Part shown: one piece after another, positions 12,001-24,189 of the stretch | How the letters are laid out: each line of letters begins with the position of its first letter | Numbering within the stretch: the stretch's first letter is position 1 | From: Glebionis coronaria | Taxonomy: Eukaryota; Streptophyta; Magnoliopsida; Asterales; Asteraceae | Direction: 5' to 3' | DNA: 64,000 bases | NCBI GenBank assembly: GCA_025667525.1 | Contig: CM046876.1 | Location: 567,917,469 to 567,981,468 of the forward strand | Made by a program: the position numbers and the translations under genes | Notes under the pieces: model-generated | The model's input: only the letters and a program-made list of their open reading frames with translations | The model's database searches: none | Told to the model about the DNA's origin: nothing

Positions 12001-15000
12001 TAAAATCCATCCCAACTTTTTTGGCAATAATAACCACTTTCTTATAACTTCCAGGTATGTGTGGGTGAATAATTCAACTCTCTTGGTATGTACGGTCCCG
12101 ACATCTCGAGGAAGCCCCCCAAAAAAACCGTTAGTGCCTGCGGGTCCCAAAATCCAATCCAATGAGCAGAAAACCGTTGTTCAATCACGAACCTACCAAG
12201 ATTTACTCAAAGATGAGTACGATGAGGAATTATATGAGTATTACGCCACATCACAACTTGTTTTGCTTTCTTTAGATGGAACTGTGAGATTATTCGGCGA
12301 GCCAGCTTTGTATACATCACTAGATCCATCTCCTGATGAGAAATATATTCTACTTAGTTCAATTCATCGGCCATACTCTTTTAGCGTGCCAAGTGGAAGA
12401 TTTCCCATAAAGGTTGACTTGTGGACAGCTGACGGTAAGTATTTAAGGACACTTTGTGATTTACCTGTCGCTGAAGACATTCCAATTGCATCTAATAGTG
12501 TTAGAAAAGGCATGCGTTCCTTAAATTGGAGGGCAGATAAACCTTCTGAACTCTACTGGTATGTCTTCTTTCTACTTAAAATAATATTACGTGCTTGTAG
12601 CTACTTCTAAACTTCATTATCTAGAATAGATTAATAAATAATAAGATTATAAGAATTAGTTATCTGCTATTAGAAAACACAGTTATTAACAATCGCTTAT
12701 GAAAAACTATGCCGAAACCCCCCTAATTTTATTAGTAATTGTTTGGTTAAAGGGTGGAGACACAAGACGGGGGTGATGCCAAAGTAGAAGTGTCTCCTCG
12801 TGACATAGTGTACACACAATCTGCTGATGCCCCTCCAGGTGAGGACCCAAAGATCTTCTATAAGATCGATCTTCGTTATGGGTAAGTATATAACCAAACC
12901 CCCCTCCCGAGACACATACACACACTAATGGTTCAACATATGAGTTAGGTTTAAAAATGGGACGTGTTGTAATGTTTGCAGAGGAATAAGCTGGTGTGAT
13001 GATTCACTTGCATTAGTATATGAATCTTGGTACAAAACACGGCGTGTAAGAACCTGGTTGGTCTCCCCTGGATCCAACGAGGCTCCACGTTTGTTGTTTG
13101 ATAGATCGGCTGAAGATGTATACTCTGACCCTGGTTCCCCTATGTATAGAAGAACTCCTACTGGCACTTATGTTATTGCAAAGTTTAGAAAGGAAAATAA
13201 AGAAGGCACATATTTATTACTAAATGGAAGCGGTGCTACACCAGAAGGAAACATACCTTTTCTGGATCTCTTTGACATGTAAGTGTTTCACTATATATAA
13301 TTACTGTATATATTTTCTAGAAGTGGCAATATTGGAGGGTCGACAAATTAGATAAAGGGTCAAAAGATGTGTGGTTCGGTTGGGTTGCCTCTGAAACACT
13401 TTTTGTCAAATAGTTTATTCTCGCTTTTATAAATATTGGTGTGTAAAATTTGGTTATGAAAGTTATATTTGTTCAACAATAATCTAATTTTGGTGTAGGT
13501 TTTTGTGCATAACCTGTTTGACCCGTCTTCTTCTAAGTCAATAATTTTTATTTAACTTATTTTACCCGTTATAATTAAACACAATCTGAAGTTTCTTTCT
13601 CTGAAGTTTTCTGGCATAACTTATTTCAGAGAAACAGGGGATAAGGAAAGAATATGGCAGAGCGACAAGGAGAAATACTTTGAGAGTGTTGTGGCTTTAA
13701 TGTCTGACCAATCTGCGGGAGACTTGTATGTGAATGATTTAAAAGTGTTGATTTCTAAAGAGTCAAAGACGGAAAACACCCAATATTATTTACAAAAATG
13801 GCCAGAAAAGAAGTTATGTCAAATCACAAACTTCCCACATCCGTACCCTCAATTGGCGTCGTTACAGAAGGAAATGGTTCGGTACAAGAGACAGGATGGA
13901 GTTCAACTCACTGCAACTCTATACCTGCCACCTGGATATGATCCATCACGAGACGGCCCACTACCTTGTTTGCTTTGGGCTTATCCTGGAGAATTCAAAA
14001 ACAAAGAAGCAGCTGGACAAGTTCGTGGGTCTCCTAATACGTTTGCAGGCATAGGTTCAACATCACCACTGCTTTGGTTGGCCAGGGGGTATGTGCACAT
14101 TATTATTAAATTAGGTTCTTATATATTCGATACTTTGGTTGTGTTGGTATGTTTGAATTAGGGAAGTAACATAATGGTCCATTCCAATGGAATGAAAAAT
14201 AATCTGCTTGTTTCGTTAGATGAGTGAATTATAGCTTTTCTAAAGGAATGTGATTTCTTCCTGTTGATCTCTTTCCATGGGGAGGGGATTTTTTTTTTCC
14301 TTTTCCATCTCGGAGTTGAATGAAAAGCGACAGACACCCTTTTATTTTGTAAATTTCAAAACATTTTATAAATTTATTTTTTACTTTTCAATAATTTAAG
14401 CAGAAATTATACGCTTATGTTACATTCTTAGTGGATGTTTTAATGCGTGTTTACTAGGATCCATATCCTATTGTTTCTTTTCAGAACTTAATTAAATTAT
14501 AAGGCTAAGATAACATTTTACTTAAAAATTTGTATGAAAACTTGTTCCATTTCTACATGCATGACAATGGGATTTAATGATCGATTCCATTACCTTGCTG
14601 ATGCGGTGATCCATAACTCGTCCATTCCGTTCCTTTGTAAATTGTCATTATCAAACCAAATAGTTTCTAGCTTTTTTTGGTATTTGAACAATCTAATGGT
14701 TCCTGTAATTTTTGCAGATATGCTATATTATCCGGGCCAACGATTCCTATAATTGGCGAGGGCAAGGAAGAAGCGAATGATAGGTAATTATTTGAGGACG
14801 ATTTTTATAGCTATATAACTGGTTTTCACATTTTATGACTATTATGAATTTATGAGAAATGTTATTGTCATCAGCTACATTGAGCAACTTGTTTGGAGTG
14901 CAGAGGCTGCGGTGGAGGAAGTTATCCGCCGTGGGGTAAACTCTTCTCTTCTTTACCCTATTGGAGGCAACTGTCTAATTTTTTTTTTCAAAGATTGTAT

Positions 15001-18000
15001 CATTGTAATAATATAATTTTGGTGATCACATTTATTAACACATTACTTTAAAACGTAAAAAAGTAGTTGCTAGGCAAACCAATCCGATCCGGCTAAAACC
15101 ACACTAGAAGTACTCATTTTGACCCATTACCCAACTTATTGCACCCTACTTGAGATCATTTCATGTGTCTAATTTGGTTGGTGCTTTTTCTTTTAAAAAT
15201 GAAGGTGGCTCATCCAGACAAAATTGCAATTGGGGGACATTCTTATGGGGCATTCATGACTGCAAATCTATTGGCACATGCCCCTCATCTTTTCTGTTGT
15301 GGAATTGCTGAATCAGGAGCTTATAATAGAACGCTTACACCATTTGGGTTTCAGGTAAGATATTACTTTTTTTGGCTATCGGCAATGTAATCAGTTTAAG
15401 CTTATGGATATTTTATATGCTATCTGCACCAGAATGAGGATAGAACTCTCTGGGATGCTACTGATACCTATATCAAGATGAGTCCGTTCATGGCTGCCAA
15501 TAAGATTAAGAAGCCAATCTTGCTTATCCATGGGGAACAAGACAATAATACTGGAACTTTAACAATGCAGGTATGTTTCAATTCCTTTTTACTTTGAATA
15601 TATACATTATCAAGTTGTTTTTTGCTTTGAGTGCTATCATACTACATTTGTTCTGTTTTGTCAGTTTTTAGATCTTTTATAACTTTTTTAAATCTGACTC
15701 AATAAAAGATGGTTCTTATCCCCGTTAGAATCATTTTGTTGCCAGAAAACTGATAAAACCGCCTTAGCAAAGTTAATTTTTGTTTGTAAATGTTATATTA
15801 ATGTTTGATGGCCAGTTTTATAGAACCATGTTAAAGTATATGTATGATATAATCTTTTATAGCTAACTAGCCGGGTACCCGCGCAATGCAGCGGCAAGTA
15901 CCCGGTCATTAATTTCGTGGCAAGTAAATATGTTCTATAGTCATTGTTTTTGTGACTATGTTATCATAGTAGAGCATTAGCATAATACAATGACGATATC
16001 AAGAGTTGCTCATAACATTGATGAAATGAAACAAAGAAGTCCAAGCAACATGTTTATCTAGTTTGTAAAAAGGCATTAGAAAGGATCACAAAAATAGAAG
16101 TAGTTGCTCATAACATTGCAAAACTTCTAAACGGGTTGTGAATTTGATATCAAGAGCCTATAAAATTCTCAAATCTCTATACTGCTAAGCTGTGTTCAAA
16201 CAAGGTATTTTACCTTTTAAATTTTGTTATCATGCTCGTTTTTGTTTTGTTTTTTTCATTTAGTGGTCTTGATCCTGTCAATAAAGTGACAATCACTTCA
16301 TTTCATTATATTCGTAGTAGTTTATTGTATATTTGATACTTTCTTCGTCCCTTTTTTTATTATTATTTTAGTTTGTGAAATATTGTTCAATTTTTTAAAT
16401 ACAAAGTTTAAATTAACTAATTTTCAGTTTTATATATGTCATTAATTTTTTATAAAGAAACTATTAATGTATTCAAAAAGTAAGTTTGTCTTTTTGAAAT
16501 ATAAAATATATACATTAATTGAATCTATTATAAATCATAAAAAATATGTTGGGCACTATTAAAGTGAGACGGAGGAAGTACTGCTTATTTAGTTGAGCTA
16601 TTGGTGCTTTTGTATGCATACTATGATGAGTGCTTTTTTGATAGGGAAAATTTTTGAAATGCCCTAAAATGTCACTCTTTTTCCCTTTCTGCACCCACCA
16701 AATGAAAATTTCTCAAAATGTCTTATGCAACTTATGCGACTTTTCCAAAAATGGCAAAATTTTAGGAAAAAATTCTGGAAAATTATTAAACTTTTTTTGC
16801 CATTTTTGGAAAAGTCGCATAAGTCATATAAGTTGCATAAAACATTTTGAGAAATTTTCATTTGGTGGGTGCAAAAAGAGAAAAAGGGTAAAATCTTGGA
16901 GCATTTCAAGAATTTTCCCTTTTTGATAACTCTGTCGACCACTTATTAGTTCATGCATTTACTGTTTAAACATGTCGAAGTTCAACATGTTTTCAACTAC
17001 GTATAGAAACATGGCGTCGTGTCTTTCATTTATTTGATATTCAACATATTTTAAAGTTATGAACTTGATTTGTTTTTCTTTCTAAAAGCATGTAGAATGG
17101 GTTTGATAAGAAAAAAGTGAATAAAAGCGCTAGTTATAAATTTTAAGTTATTTATTACTACGTATTATATCATACAAAAACTTTTGTCTAGGTTTAAAGA
17201 CTAACTGCTAGTGATGCCAACTTATTATAAGAATTTCATGCAAAGATTTTATCTTTATCAGTCAATAAACCATTTACACCATTTTGAGCAAACATCTCTT
17301 CTATTTCTATGATTTCTAGTTTCTGCCTTCCTTTCTTCTTTTACGTTAATGATTACGTATTTTGTAATTCATGTTACTTAGCTTTATGTCAAAAACATAA
17401 TGTGCCTACATCTTTTTAAACACTATCTATTATTCATGTGATCCTTATCATTAGGTCATATATGGAGCATTTGAGATAACAAGATATCTAAACAAAGAGT
17501 TTATATGCATAGTAGCCTATATGATTTGATAGATCAAAACCGAGCGATAACACATGCACTAAGATTCAGCGACACATAAAAGAACATAAAAACCGAGACG
17601 TAACCGAATAGCTACACGAAACCCAAACCGCAATCCACACATGAAGAGGAACCGAATACAAGCACGTAGAACAACCCAACTTCGAACCGTAAATGAATTC
17701 GATAAACACTCAAACTTATAGTTTTTATTTTGCTATGGAGCGGCGTGTTGATATATTTTGGTTTAAAGAATTGTTAGTGAAAACAAGGATATTGCGTATA
17801 AATGAACGTGGGTAACTCTTCAAAATCGATGAGTCTTGGAGCACATGAAGACTTCATTTGAGAACTCTTCAAAATGTTTCCTGTTAAGATTCCTAATTTG
17901 CCGTATACAAAATCTTTTCCTGGTTTGCATTGGTTTATATTCAACATTCTAAACAGTATTCTACATTTTCAGGAATAGAGATGTTGAAATTTCAACATTT

Positions 18001-19430
18001 TAATAAAAATATGCATCCTATGTAGATAACAAAGGCTTACAAAGAATAAGAAACACAAACTATATTGCAGAAACACAAACTATATTGCAGTAACTTCCAT
18101 TACATATTGACAACTTTCAATAGATAACAAAGGCTTACAAAGAATAATCAAAATCTTAAAATCATATATTTTTAAGTGAAAATTATGATATATAACTTGA
18201 CATTGACAAACAAAAAGGATAAAAAAATCCTTGCACATCACTAAATAAATAGTTAGAAATTAGTCCAGTCTTACAAAGGCAACCATGATTCAACCATTAA
18301 AAAGTTCACTGTCAAAATCACATACCTATTAGCATTGCAGCTTCCATATTACTCACAATGTTGCCTTCTCCATCGTTTTAAGTTACTCATCAAACTAAAA
18401 GTTTAATGTCAAAAAGTTCAGCTTCCATACCTATTTTTCCAATTTTTCCAACATCACCTTCTCCATCAGTAATTATCATATCCATCGGTAATTATCATCA
18501 CCGGCCAACCCATCAGAATATCATATCAACACTTAGGATCGAGCATGTCCTTATAGAAAAGCAACATAAATAATTACCAAAAAATGTGACGCACAAAAAT
18601 ATCACATCACACACTTTTAAACTAACAAAAATGAAAAACAATAAACTAAAAAAGTGAATCAAACCAAAGAAACCAAGAACACGAAGGGCATAGTGATCTA
18701 GACATAAAAAGGGAAAAAAGAAAAATACTCACAAGAATGCAATGACCACTATTTTGCTATGAATGCAAAGATGAAGTAGGTTGTTTATATAGGGATTTTT
18801 TTGATTTGATATTGATTATTGTTTGATATGTTTCCAAACAAAATATATTCAACTTTGCAACCGTGTATGGTTTTACAGCGTATGTTACACAAAATTATTC
18901 GCTGCAATTTCTAAATGTCAACTATAAAAAATCAACAGAACACTTTCCATAGTTTTTGAGAGGAATGAAACTTACATGAGAAGCTTTGTTGAAAAATTTC
19001 AACTTTCAACATTTTAGATCCGTCCTTTATAATTAGTATAGATAGATAGATAAGTGACAGATGAAAAAGTAAGTTGGTATTTTATGCAACAAACCATCAT
19101 ATTATCTTTTCATTGTAACCTATCTGATTTTGGATGCAGTCGGATCGTTTCTTTCAAGCTTTAAAAGGGCATGGGGCCCTGTCTCGCCTAGTCATTCTTC
19201 CATTTGAGAGCCATGGTTATTCATCAAGGGAGAGCATAATGCATTGTCTTTGGGAGAGGGATAGGTGGCTACAGAAGTTTTGTGTTTCCAACTCTTCTGA
19301 AGCCAGCATAGAATCAAAAACTGATGAAAGCAAAACTGTTGCCTCTGGCGGCGGGGCAGTTGCTGAGCTTGAAGACATTGGAAATGGAGTTGATGGTCTT
19401 CATTTTAATACAAGATCATCACTTTGGTAA
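9025..19430 (+). CDS. CGEP: Chloroplast glutamyl endopeptidase, copy 1 (peptidase family S9D), 14 exons, 952 aa
   Basis: Stromal serine peptidase that cleaves after Glu. Exons, all with GT-AG junctions and matching phase: 9025-9313, 10729-10936, 11038-11148, 11256-11301, 11412-11521, 12055-12558, 12753-12881, 12982-13278, 13630-14088, 14718-14783, 14875-14935, 15205-15354, 15433-15570, 19140-19430. Residues 1-50 are Ser/Pro/Arg-rich, a likely transit peptide. A beta-propeller-like part covers about 100-620 and an alpha/beta-hydrolase domain about 640-905. Triad: Ser773 in GGHSYGAF, Asp847 in HGEQDNN, His881 in ESHGY. Length matches Arabidopsis (about 960). The tail after 903 is Ser/Glu-rich; the Arabidopsis enzyme reportedly trims its own C-terminus. 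Odd: several residues differ from both copy 2 and the usual family sequence (R139, A682, G718, E796, Q846, R896). Intron 13 holds a Helitron. The frame is open, but activity is uncertain. Confidence 0.93.
9740..10094. mobile_element. hAT-type MITE in CGEP copy 1 intron 1
   Basis: Termini CATTGGTGGAGCCA and the complement of TGGTTCCGCCACTG form imperfect inverted repeats. Flanks CTTGCAGG (9732-9739) and CTAGCAGG (10095-10102) match at 7 of 8 bases, fitting the 8-bp hAT duplication. The equivalent place in intron 1 of the second gene copy lacks the insert, so it arrived after the tandem duplication. Confidence 0.6.
16339..16578. mobile_element. Stowaway-like MITE inside the Helitron
   Basis: Ends CTTTCTTCGTCCC and, complemented, CTTCCTCCGTCTC, flanked by TA on both sides (16337-16338 and 16579-16580). 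This is the Stowaway/Tc1-mariner pattern, here 240 bp and somewhat diverged. Confidence 0.65.
16644..16919. mobile_element. Fold-back Mutator-like MITE inside the Helitron
   Basis: A 276-bp near-perfect palindrome starting GGGAAAATTTTTGAAATGC and ending with the matching inverse. It is flanked by a perfect 9-bp duplication TTTTTGATA (16635-16643 and 16920-16928). The 9-bp target size and long arms fit Mutator-like MITEs. Its symmetry produces mirror-image open frames on both strands that are not genes. Confidence 0.8.
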
Positions 19431-20410
19431 TTTCTACTTTTACTATTTATATTAAGATAAGACCGTGATGAACAACAACCAGATATCATATGTTGGCCTT
19501 GAGCAAATTTTAGAGGTAGCAGTGTCAACTCTTTAATATAAAATGGGTCGGTTTGTGGTAAATTTTTTGTTATCTCCGGTAGGTCAATTGAGTTAAATTC
19601 TTAGAAAATTGGCGTATAGTGGGAATGTAGATCCATAGTCGTCCAGAGTGTATTTTAAAAAATTGGCGTATGTAAACACCTAATTTGATGCAAATACTGT
19701 AGCTTTCATCACCATAATTTAAACTTTCTTTTTCTTAATTTCGAAAAATAGTTGGGCTGGTCAACCTATTCTGATTTGTTTTAAAAAGGTGTTTGTCACG
19801 GACCCTACAAATTTTTGGTAGCAGTTTCTTCATTACTGCATGAAATGGTTGTACTATGTAAACACATTTGCTCAATGTTGGAAGGGTGTGCTCTGACTGT
19901 TCACGTCATGCATGTGGATGAGCCTCTCTGGTGTAGGTCAATACCAGGTTAATTTTTAGTATCTTTTTCTAATATGAACGTATTTCAGATATCTATTTTC
20001 TGGAGCAACCATTGATAAAGGTTGGACGTGACCGGGTCTATTGTTATATGAAGGAACTCGCTAGCTGCACCGCAGACATGCGCCCGCTCAGCTCCTGGGA
20101 AACACGCTGGACCAATGTTGTACAATGTAAAGGTGAAGGGAAGGCTACTGTACCATCCCTGTATTCTTGAAATGAAATCAAATTTGATATGTGAATTAGA
20201 TAAAGTTAACTGATCTTGCGACAAGAAACTGTCAATAATTGAAATATTCTTCTAGAAATGAAATTCATTTGGCGATATTTGGTACTGTGCAAATTGTTGG
20301 AACTTTTCTGGATACATTTTGGCGATATATGATAAATTACTACTTGGCGCCTGATAGTTTCACTCTGTCAAGCTACTTCTGTTATCTCGATGAAGTCCTA
20401 CCGTTGAGCT
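19431..20410 (+). repeat. 3' flank of CGEP copy 1, duplicated at 30349-31310
   Basis: Sequence after the stop codon aligns with the region after the copy 2 terminal exon up to about 20410 and 31310, with small indels. The tandem duplication therefore included about 1 kb of downstream DNA, which probably contains the 3' UTR. No gene of its own was seen. Confidence 0.75.
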
Positions 20411-20789
20411 ACAAAAGTCCTCTTCTTCCTGTTAACTTTGCTTCATTTTTTTGGGGTATGACTAGTCAACTATAAGAGGCCAGAAGGGTATTGTGGCGCA
20501 AGGGTTTCGTTGAATCTGACGTGGCCCCTCGCCAAAGCTCAGTCATTACACCCACCTCCTCGCCGACCATCCTCGTTGCTCTATTTGCCAGTTACACGAC
20601 ACAGAAAAAAAAAACAAAAGAAAAAGGGCCCTTCTAGTTGTTGCCCAACAGGTGTTTTTTTTAATTTAAATTTAACCGTTTTTTATTTATTTATATCTCA
20701 CATTTTTTCTTTTTTAAACACACACAAAGTAGGGTTTTTTTTTCTTTCTTTCGTGGTAACCGTGATTTCCGACTCATTGGTCGACTAAT

Positions 20790-20925
20790 CCACGGGGTTT
20801 GAGCCCACCACCACACAGACTCAAACCAGGTAAAGCCCTCCTTTTTCAAGAGGTTGGCGTGGCCACTTCAAGGTTGTTTGCACTTAGCAGGAATTGAACT
20901 TGAGACCTCACCCATTTTAAGGTGA
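20790..20925 (-). repeat. Possible SINE fragment
   Basis: On the minus strand, AGTTCAATTCC resembles a tRNA B box. The neighbouring sequence has the texture of tRNA-derived repeats, but no A box, poly(A) or target duplication was found. Confidence 0.25.
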
Positions 20926-20969
20926 TATATATGAATTGCCCCTAAATTTTATCTCACATTTAAGAAAAA

Positions 20970-21875
20970 ATGTCTCAATTCCCAAACGACGGGTGTTCTC
21001 ATCTTAACTTCACTTCTCTTCTTAACACGCCAAACCCGAATCAGTCGTCGTCCTCTAACCCGTCGATGCAATCGTCGCAAAATTCTATTTCATTCTCCTC
21101 GCAATTCCCGTACCCTACTTTTGGTACGCAATATTTTTCCCAAATGACACCGAACAAATTTATTTACAACAACAACAATAACAATCGTTTCTAAACGCGC
21201 AACTCATCAACCAATTTCAAAATTTCCAAAGTCAACAACAAGTCCCTGTCCCTAAAATACAATTAAAAGTACCACAACCACAACAACCATCAAAAGAAAA
21301 TCGTCGAAAAAGAAAACGAATGATAAAAAGGTCATCCACTCCCGCGGTTTATTTATCCGTGGATGATAACGATAACGAAGACGCGGCAGTGATGGTGAGA
21401 GCTCCGATCCAAAATTCCATACGTTGGACACGTGAGGAGGATAAATTATTGAGCGAGTGCTAGATTGAAGTGTTAGAAAACAACGATATTGGGAGTGACC
21501 GATACGAAGAATGCTTTTAGGGGCAGATTTTTGAGGATTTCAACAAATGTGCAACTAACATTGTTTGTATTAAGAATATGCTAACAGAGAAATGAAATCG
21601 GATGCACCCTGATTGTTAAAAGTTTCACGTTATTTACAAAGGCATAACTCGTTAAAAACGTGAAATGACGATGATGTTCTGGAAGCTGCGAAGACCGAAT
21701 ATAGTGCTTGTAATAAGGGGAAAAAGTTTGGTTTCAAACACGTGTGGAAGGTCCTTAAAAACACCCAAAATGGGACGCATCGAATCACTTTGACTCGAAT
21801 GATCACAAGGAAATACTCAGTCATGATGCTCGTTCTTGACCACCCGGTAAAACTCGACCCGCAAAAAAAATAATG
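20970..21875 (+). pseudogene. Harbinger-associated Myb/SANT-like protein, decayed
   Basis: The start MSQFPNDG leads into a Ser/Asn/Gln/Pro-rich N-terminus of about 70 codons ending in an Asn run. After frameshifts comes a basic patch (RRKRKR) and a trihelix-like region beginning IRWTREEDKLLSEC, with in-frame stops where Trp is expected (TAG at about 21463 and 21519). The layout, a low-complexity N-terminus then a Myb/SANT-like domain, fits the ORF1-type proteins of plant PIF/Harbinger elements and their domesticated relatives. A second relic of similar design lies at 34900-38280 on the other strand. No transposase frame is next to it. Broken by several stops and shifts. Confidence 0.65.
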
Positions 21876-21889
21876 CACATTTTAAGAAA

Positions 21890-23160
21890 AACATAATCAT
21901 TACGACTTTTTTTCTTACATTTTGCATAGTAATAGTTTTATTTTAACGAATTAAATTATAACATTTTGCACAATCATAGAATAACAAAGAACTTTTTCTT
22001 CATTGTCTTGGATTTTTTTGGTATATCTGAGTTTTGGACCAGATATTTCGAGCCTCAGGGCGATCACTCTTTCGGATAGCCTGAAGTCATGCATGTGAAC
22101 CTACACTCTAAATGTACACACATAGTGATGTTTTGAACATTGACTTCTTGTTTGAGAGCTAAGAACTTTACCACTATGCTATTTGGTAGTGGTTAAAAAA
22201 ATGTGTAATAGCAACAAACTTTCATAGTTGTTCCGAGTTACACATTTTAATAACGTGTCATTACCTAAAAAGTTGACACGTGTTACCATTTATAACATGA
22301 CATATTATTAAAATGTGCGTATCAAAACACTCCTAAATATTAGTTGATATTACATATTTTATTTTAAAAAAATAAAACAATTAAAAAATGAAACAAAAGA
22401 AAGTTTCTTGTTATTCTAGGAATTAATATTGACCGGATCGAACCGGAAATCCGGACCAAACATATTTCAGTCCGGTCTTTGATCCATGGTTTACGTCATA
22501 TTCGATCTTTGGTTTGTTGATCTGATCTGCTCCGATTCGATTTAAAAAAAAAACCCGTTAATTATGCTTAATAAAATCGGATCGAATCAAAGACCAAACC
22601 AAATTGAACCGTATTATTTCGGTTTGATTCTTGGTCCAACACTTTAGACCATTTCGATATCTGATTTTGACCGGTACGGTCCGATTTTAAACCGATGGTC
22701 ACCCTGTCAATTAAAAATGATTAATGGATGTGTTTTTTTTTATAAAAAAATAACAAGAACTAGTATACTTTTTTTTTTTGAGATAATTGCATAAATCGTC
22801 CTTTAGGTTTGGTCATTTTGCATGTTTGGTCCTAAATATTTTGAAAGTGCCGATATCGTCCTAAAATCAAACTATTTCAAAAATTTTCATCCTTAATGTT
22901 TAGTCATTTTGCAGGTTTCGTCCCAAAAGTTTTAGTTATTTTGCAGGTTTCGTCATAATAATTTTTCTTATAAGGACGATACTTGCATTAAAGTTTTCAC
23001 ACAGAGATGATCCTTGCACTTTTGTAACGATTTATGCAATTTACTTTTTTTTTTATGTTTGTTGCTAATCATTAACGGAAAATGCAAACATAGGGGAGGA
23101 TCAATCAACAGTAACACTAGCACGACCTTCCAAAATTTATAAAATCCTTAGTCCAAATAT
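21890..23160. other. Spacer between the CGEP copies: repeat fragments, no gene
   Basis: At about 22030-22200 (minus strand) a tRNA-like pattern with TAGTGGTAAAG (A-box-like) and TGTTCAAAAC (B-box-like) suggests an old SINE. At 22437-22710 CCGG/AACCGG-rich sequence resembles the ends of the hAT-type MITE at 61347. At about 22785-23045 the ends AATTGCATAAATCGT and their complement mark a further inverted-repeat element. None has a secure target duplication. This spacer replaces the promoter and transit-peptide part that copy 2 lacks. Confidence 0.4.
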
Positions 23161-23384
23161 CCTATGTCTACGTCATCGTCATCAAGGCTAGGTAACCTTG
23201 TACCTATTGGTACTGAAGATGCTTCTTCTGCTGGTGGTGGGCCCCCACCTGGATATGATTATACTTATAATGATGATCATGATGGTAATCTGATTATTCA
23301 CTTTTTTCATCTAGTCAAACTGGTTTTTTTAATTTATTTATAGGAGATTAGATTATTTGTTTCGAATAGTTCAGGTTCAATTTA

Positions 23385-23795
23385 GGGGGGTGTTTGGGAT
23401 TGCGTTTGGAACTAGATTATCTACTTATTTCATTTTCAAAATGGAGATAAGCTAAAATGATTGTTTTTGGATAATAAAATGAAAAAAGTGATTATTTACG
23501 TTTACAAGCTTTCAAAATGGAGTTTTGAAAAAGTAAACGAGGAGCTGGCGAGCTGCTTATTTCATTTTTAAAATGGAGATAAGCTAAAATGAGTTTATCA
23601 TTTACTTATCAACTAAACAAATAATCTGATTTGCCTGACCCACTAAAAAAATTCATAATCTAATTATTGCGATTTCAAACAACATAACCAAATCCAAACA
23701 CTATTTCTCAAAACTATGTTTTCTAATTGTTGATTATCTGATTATTCATTTTCAAAACGCATAATCTATTTTAATAAGCAATCCCAAGCACCCCC
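23385..23795. mobile_element. Tourist-like MITE in CGEP copy 2 intron 1
   Basis: Ends GGGGGTGTTTGGGATTGC and, complemented, GGGGGTGCTTGGGATTGC, flanked by TTA on both sides (23382-23384 and 23796-23798). Typical Harbinger/Tourist features. Absent from intron 1 of copy 1, so a post-duplication insertion. Confidence 0.75.
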
Positions 23796-23999
23796 TTAGT
23801 TGTCCGCCCCTTAAAAATAATAGATAGTGAATTTTGATCGACCGGTTGAAATTAATGTTACAAACTTTAAAGAAAAGATCAATTAATTAGTTAGTTGTAA
23901 AGATGTCTAGAGAAAACAATAATATTATACTTTTCTTAAACTATGTGTTTTTTTTTCGCTGACAATTAATTTAGGTGTAAACTAGTAGTTGCAGTCGGC

Positions 24000-24189
24000 A
24001 GGGACGGAGCCAGAAAGTTTTGCTTGATGGGGTAGACTTTAATAATTTTAAGAAACAACACTACAAATTGGTTATTAGTGGGGGCAAATTTTTTATTTTT
24101 TTTAAAAGGGTAGATATTTTAAAATTTTCATTACAAATTTTTTCGCTTGGGGCACATGCCCCTTGTGCCCCCTCCTTGTCTCCGCCCAT
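24000..24189. mobile_element. hAT-like MITE in CGEP copy 2 intron 1
   Basis: Ends CAGGGACGGAGCCAG and, complemented, CATGGGCGGAGACAA match at most positions, with GGGGCAC-rich sequence just inside the right end. The GGCGGAGCCAG terminus is common in plant hAT MITEs. Flanking 8-mers agree poorly, so the boundaries are approximate. Confidence 0.5.

Larger units (their letters stand above)
15867..19050 (-). mobile_element. Helitron-type transposon in intron 13 of CGEP copy 1
   Basis: Read on the minus strand the element begins TCTATCTATCTATACTAA and ends with a hairpin and CTAG, with host A and T at the two sides. The 3' hairpin has the perfect stem CCGGGTAC/GTACCCGG about 5 bp before the end. 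These are Helitron hallmarks (5' TC, 3' hairpin plus CTRR, insertion between A and T, no target duplication). The second gene copy shows the unoccupied site near 29970 (GGCTAATATAAG). No Rep/helicase frame was seen, so it is non-autonomous. It carries two nested MITEs and otherwise AT-rich DNA without recognised gene fragments. Confidence 0.8.

Noticed and set aside
12697..13167. Minus-strand open frames with repeated counterparts at 27073-27566
   Set aside because: They are antisense shadows of CGEP exons 7 and 8 in both gene copies.
16654..16942. Open frames of about 90 codons on both strands with similar peptides
   Set aside because: They mirror each other because the DNA is a palindromic MITE (16644-16919).
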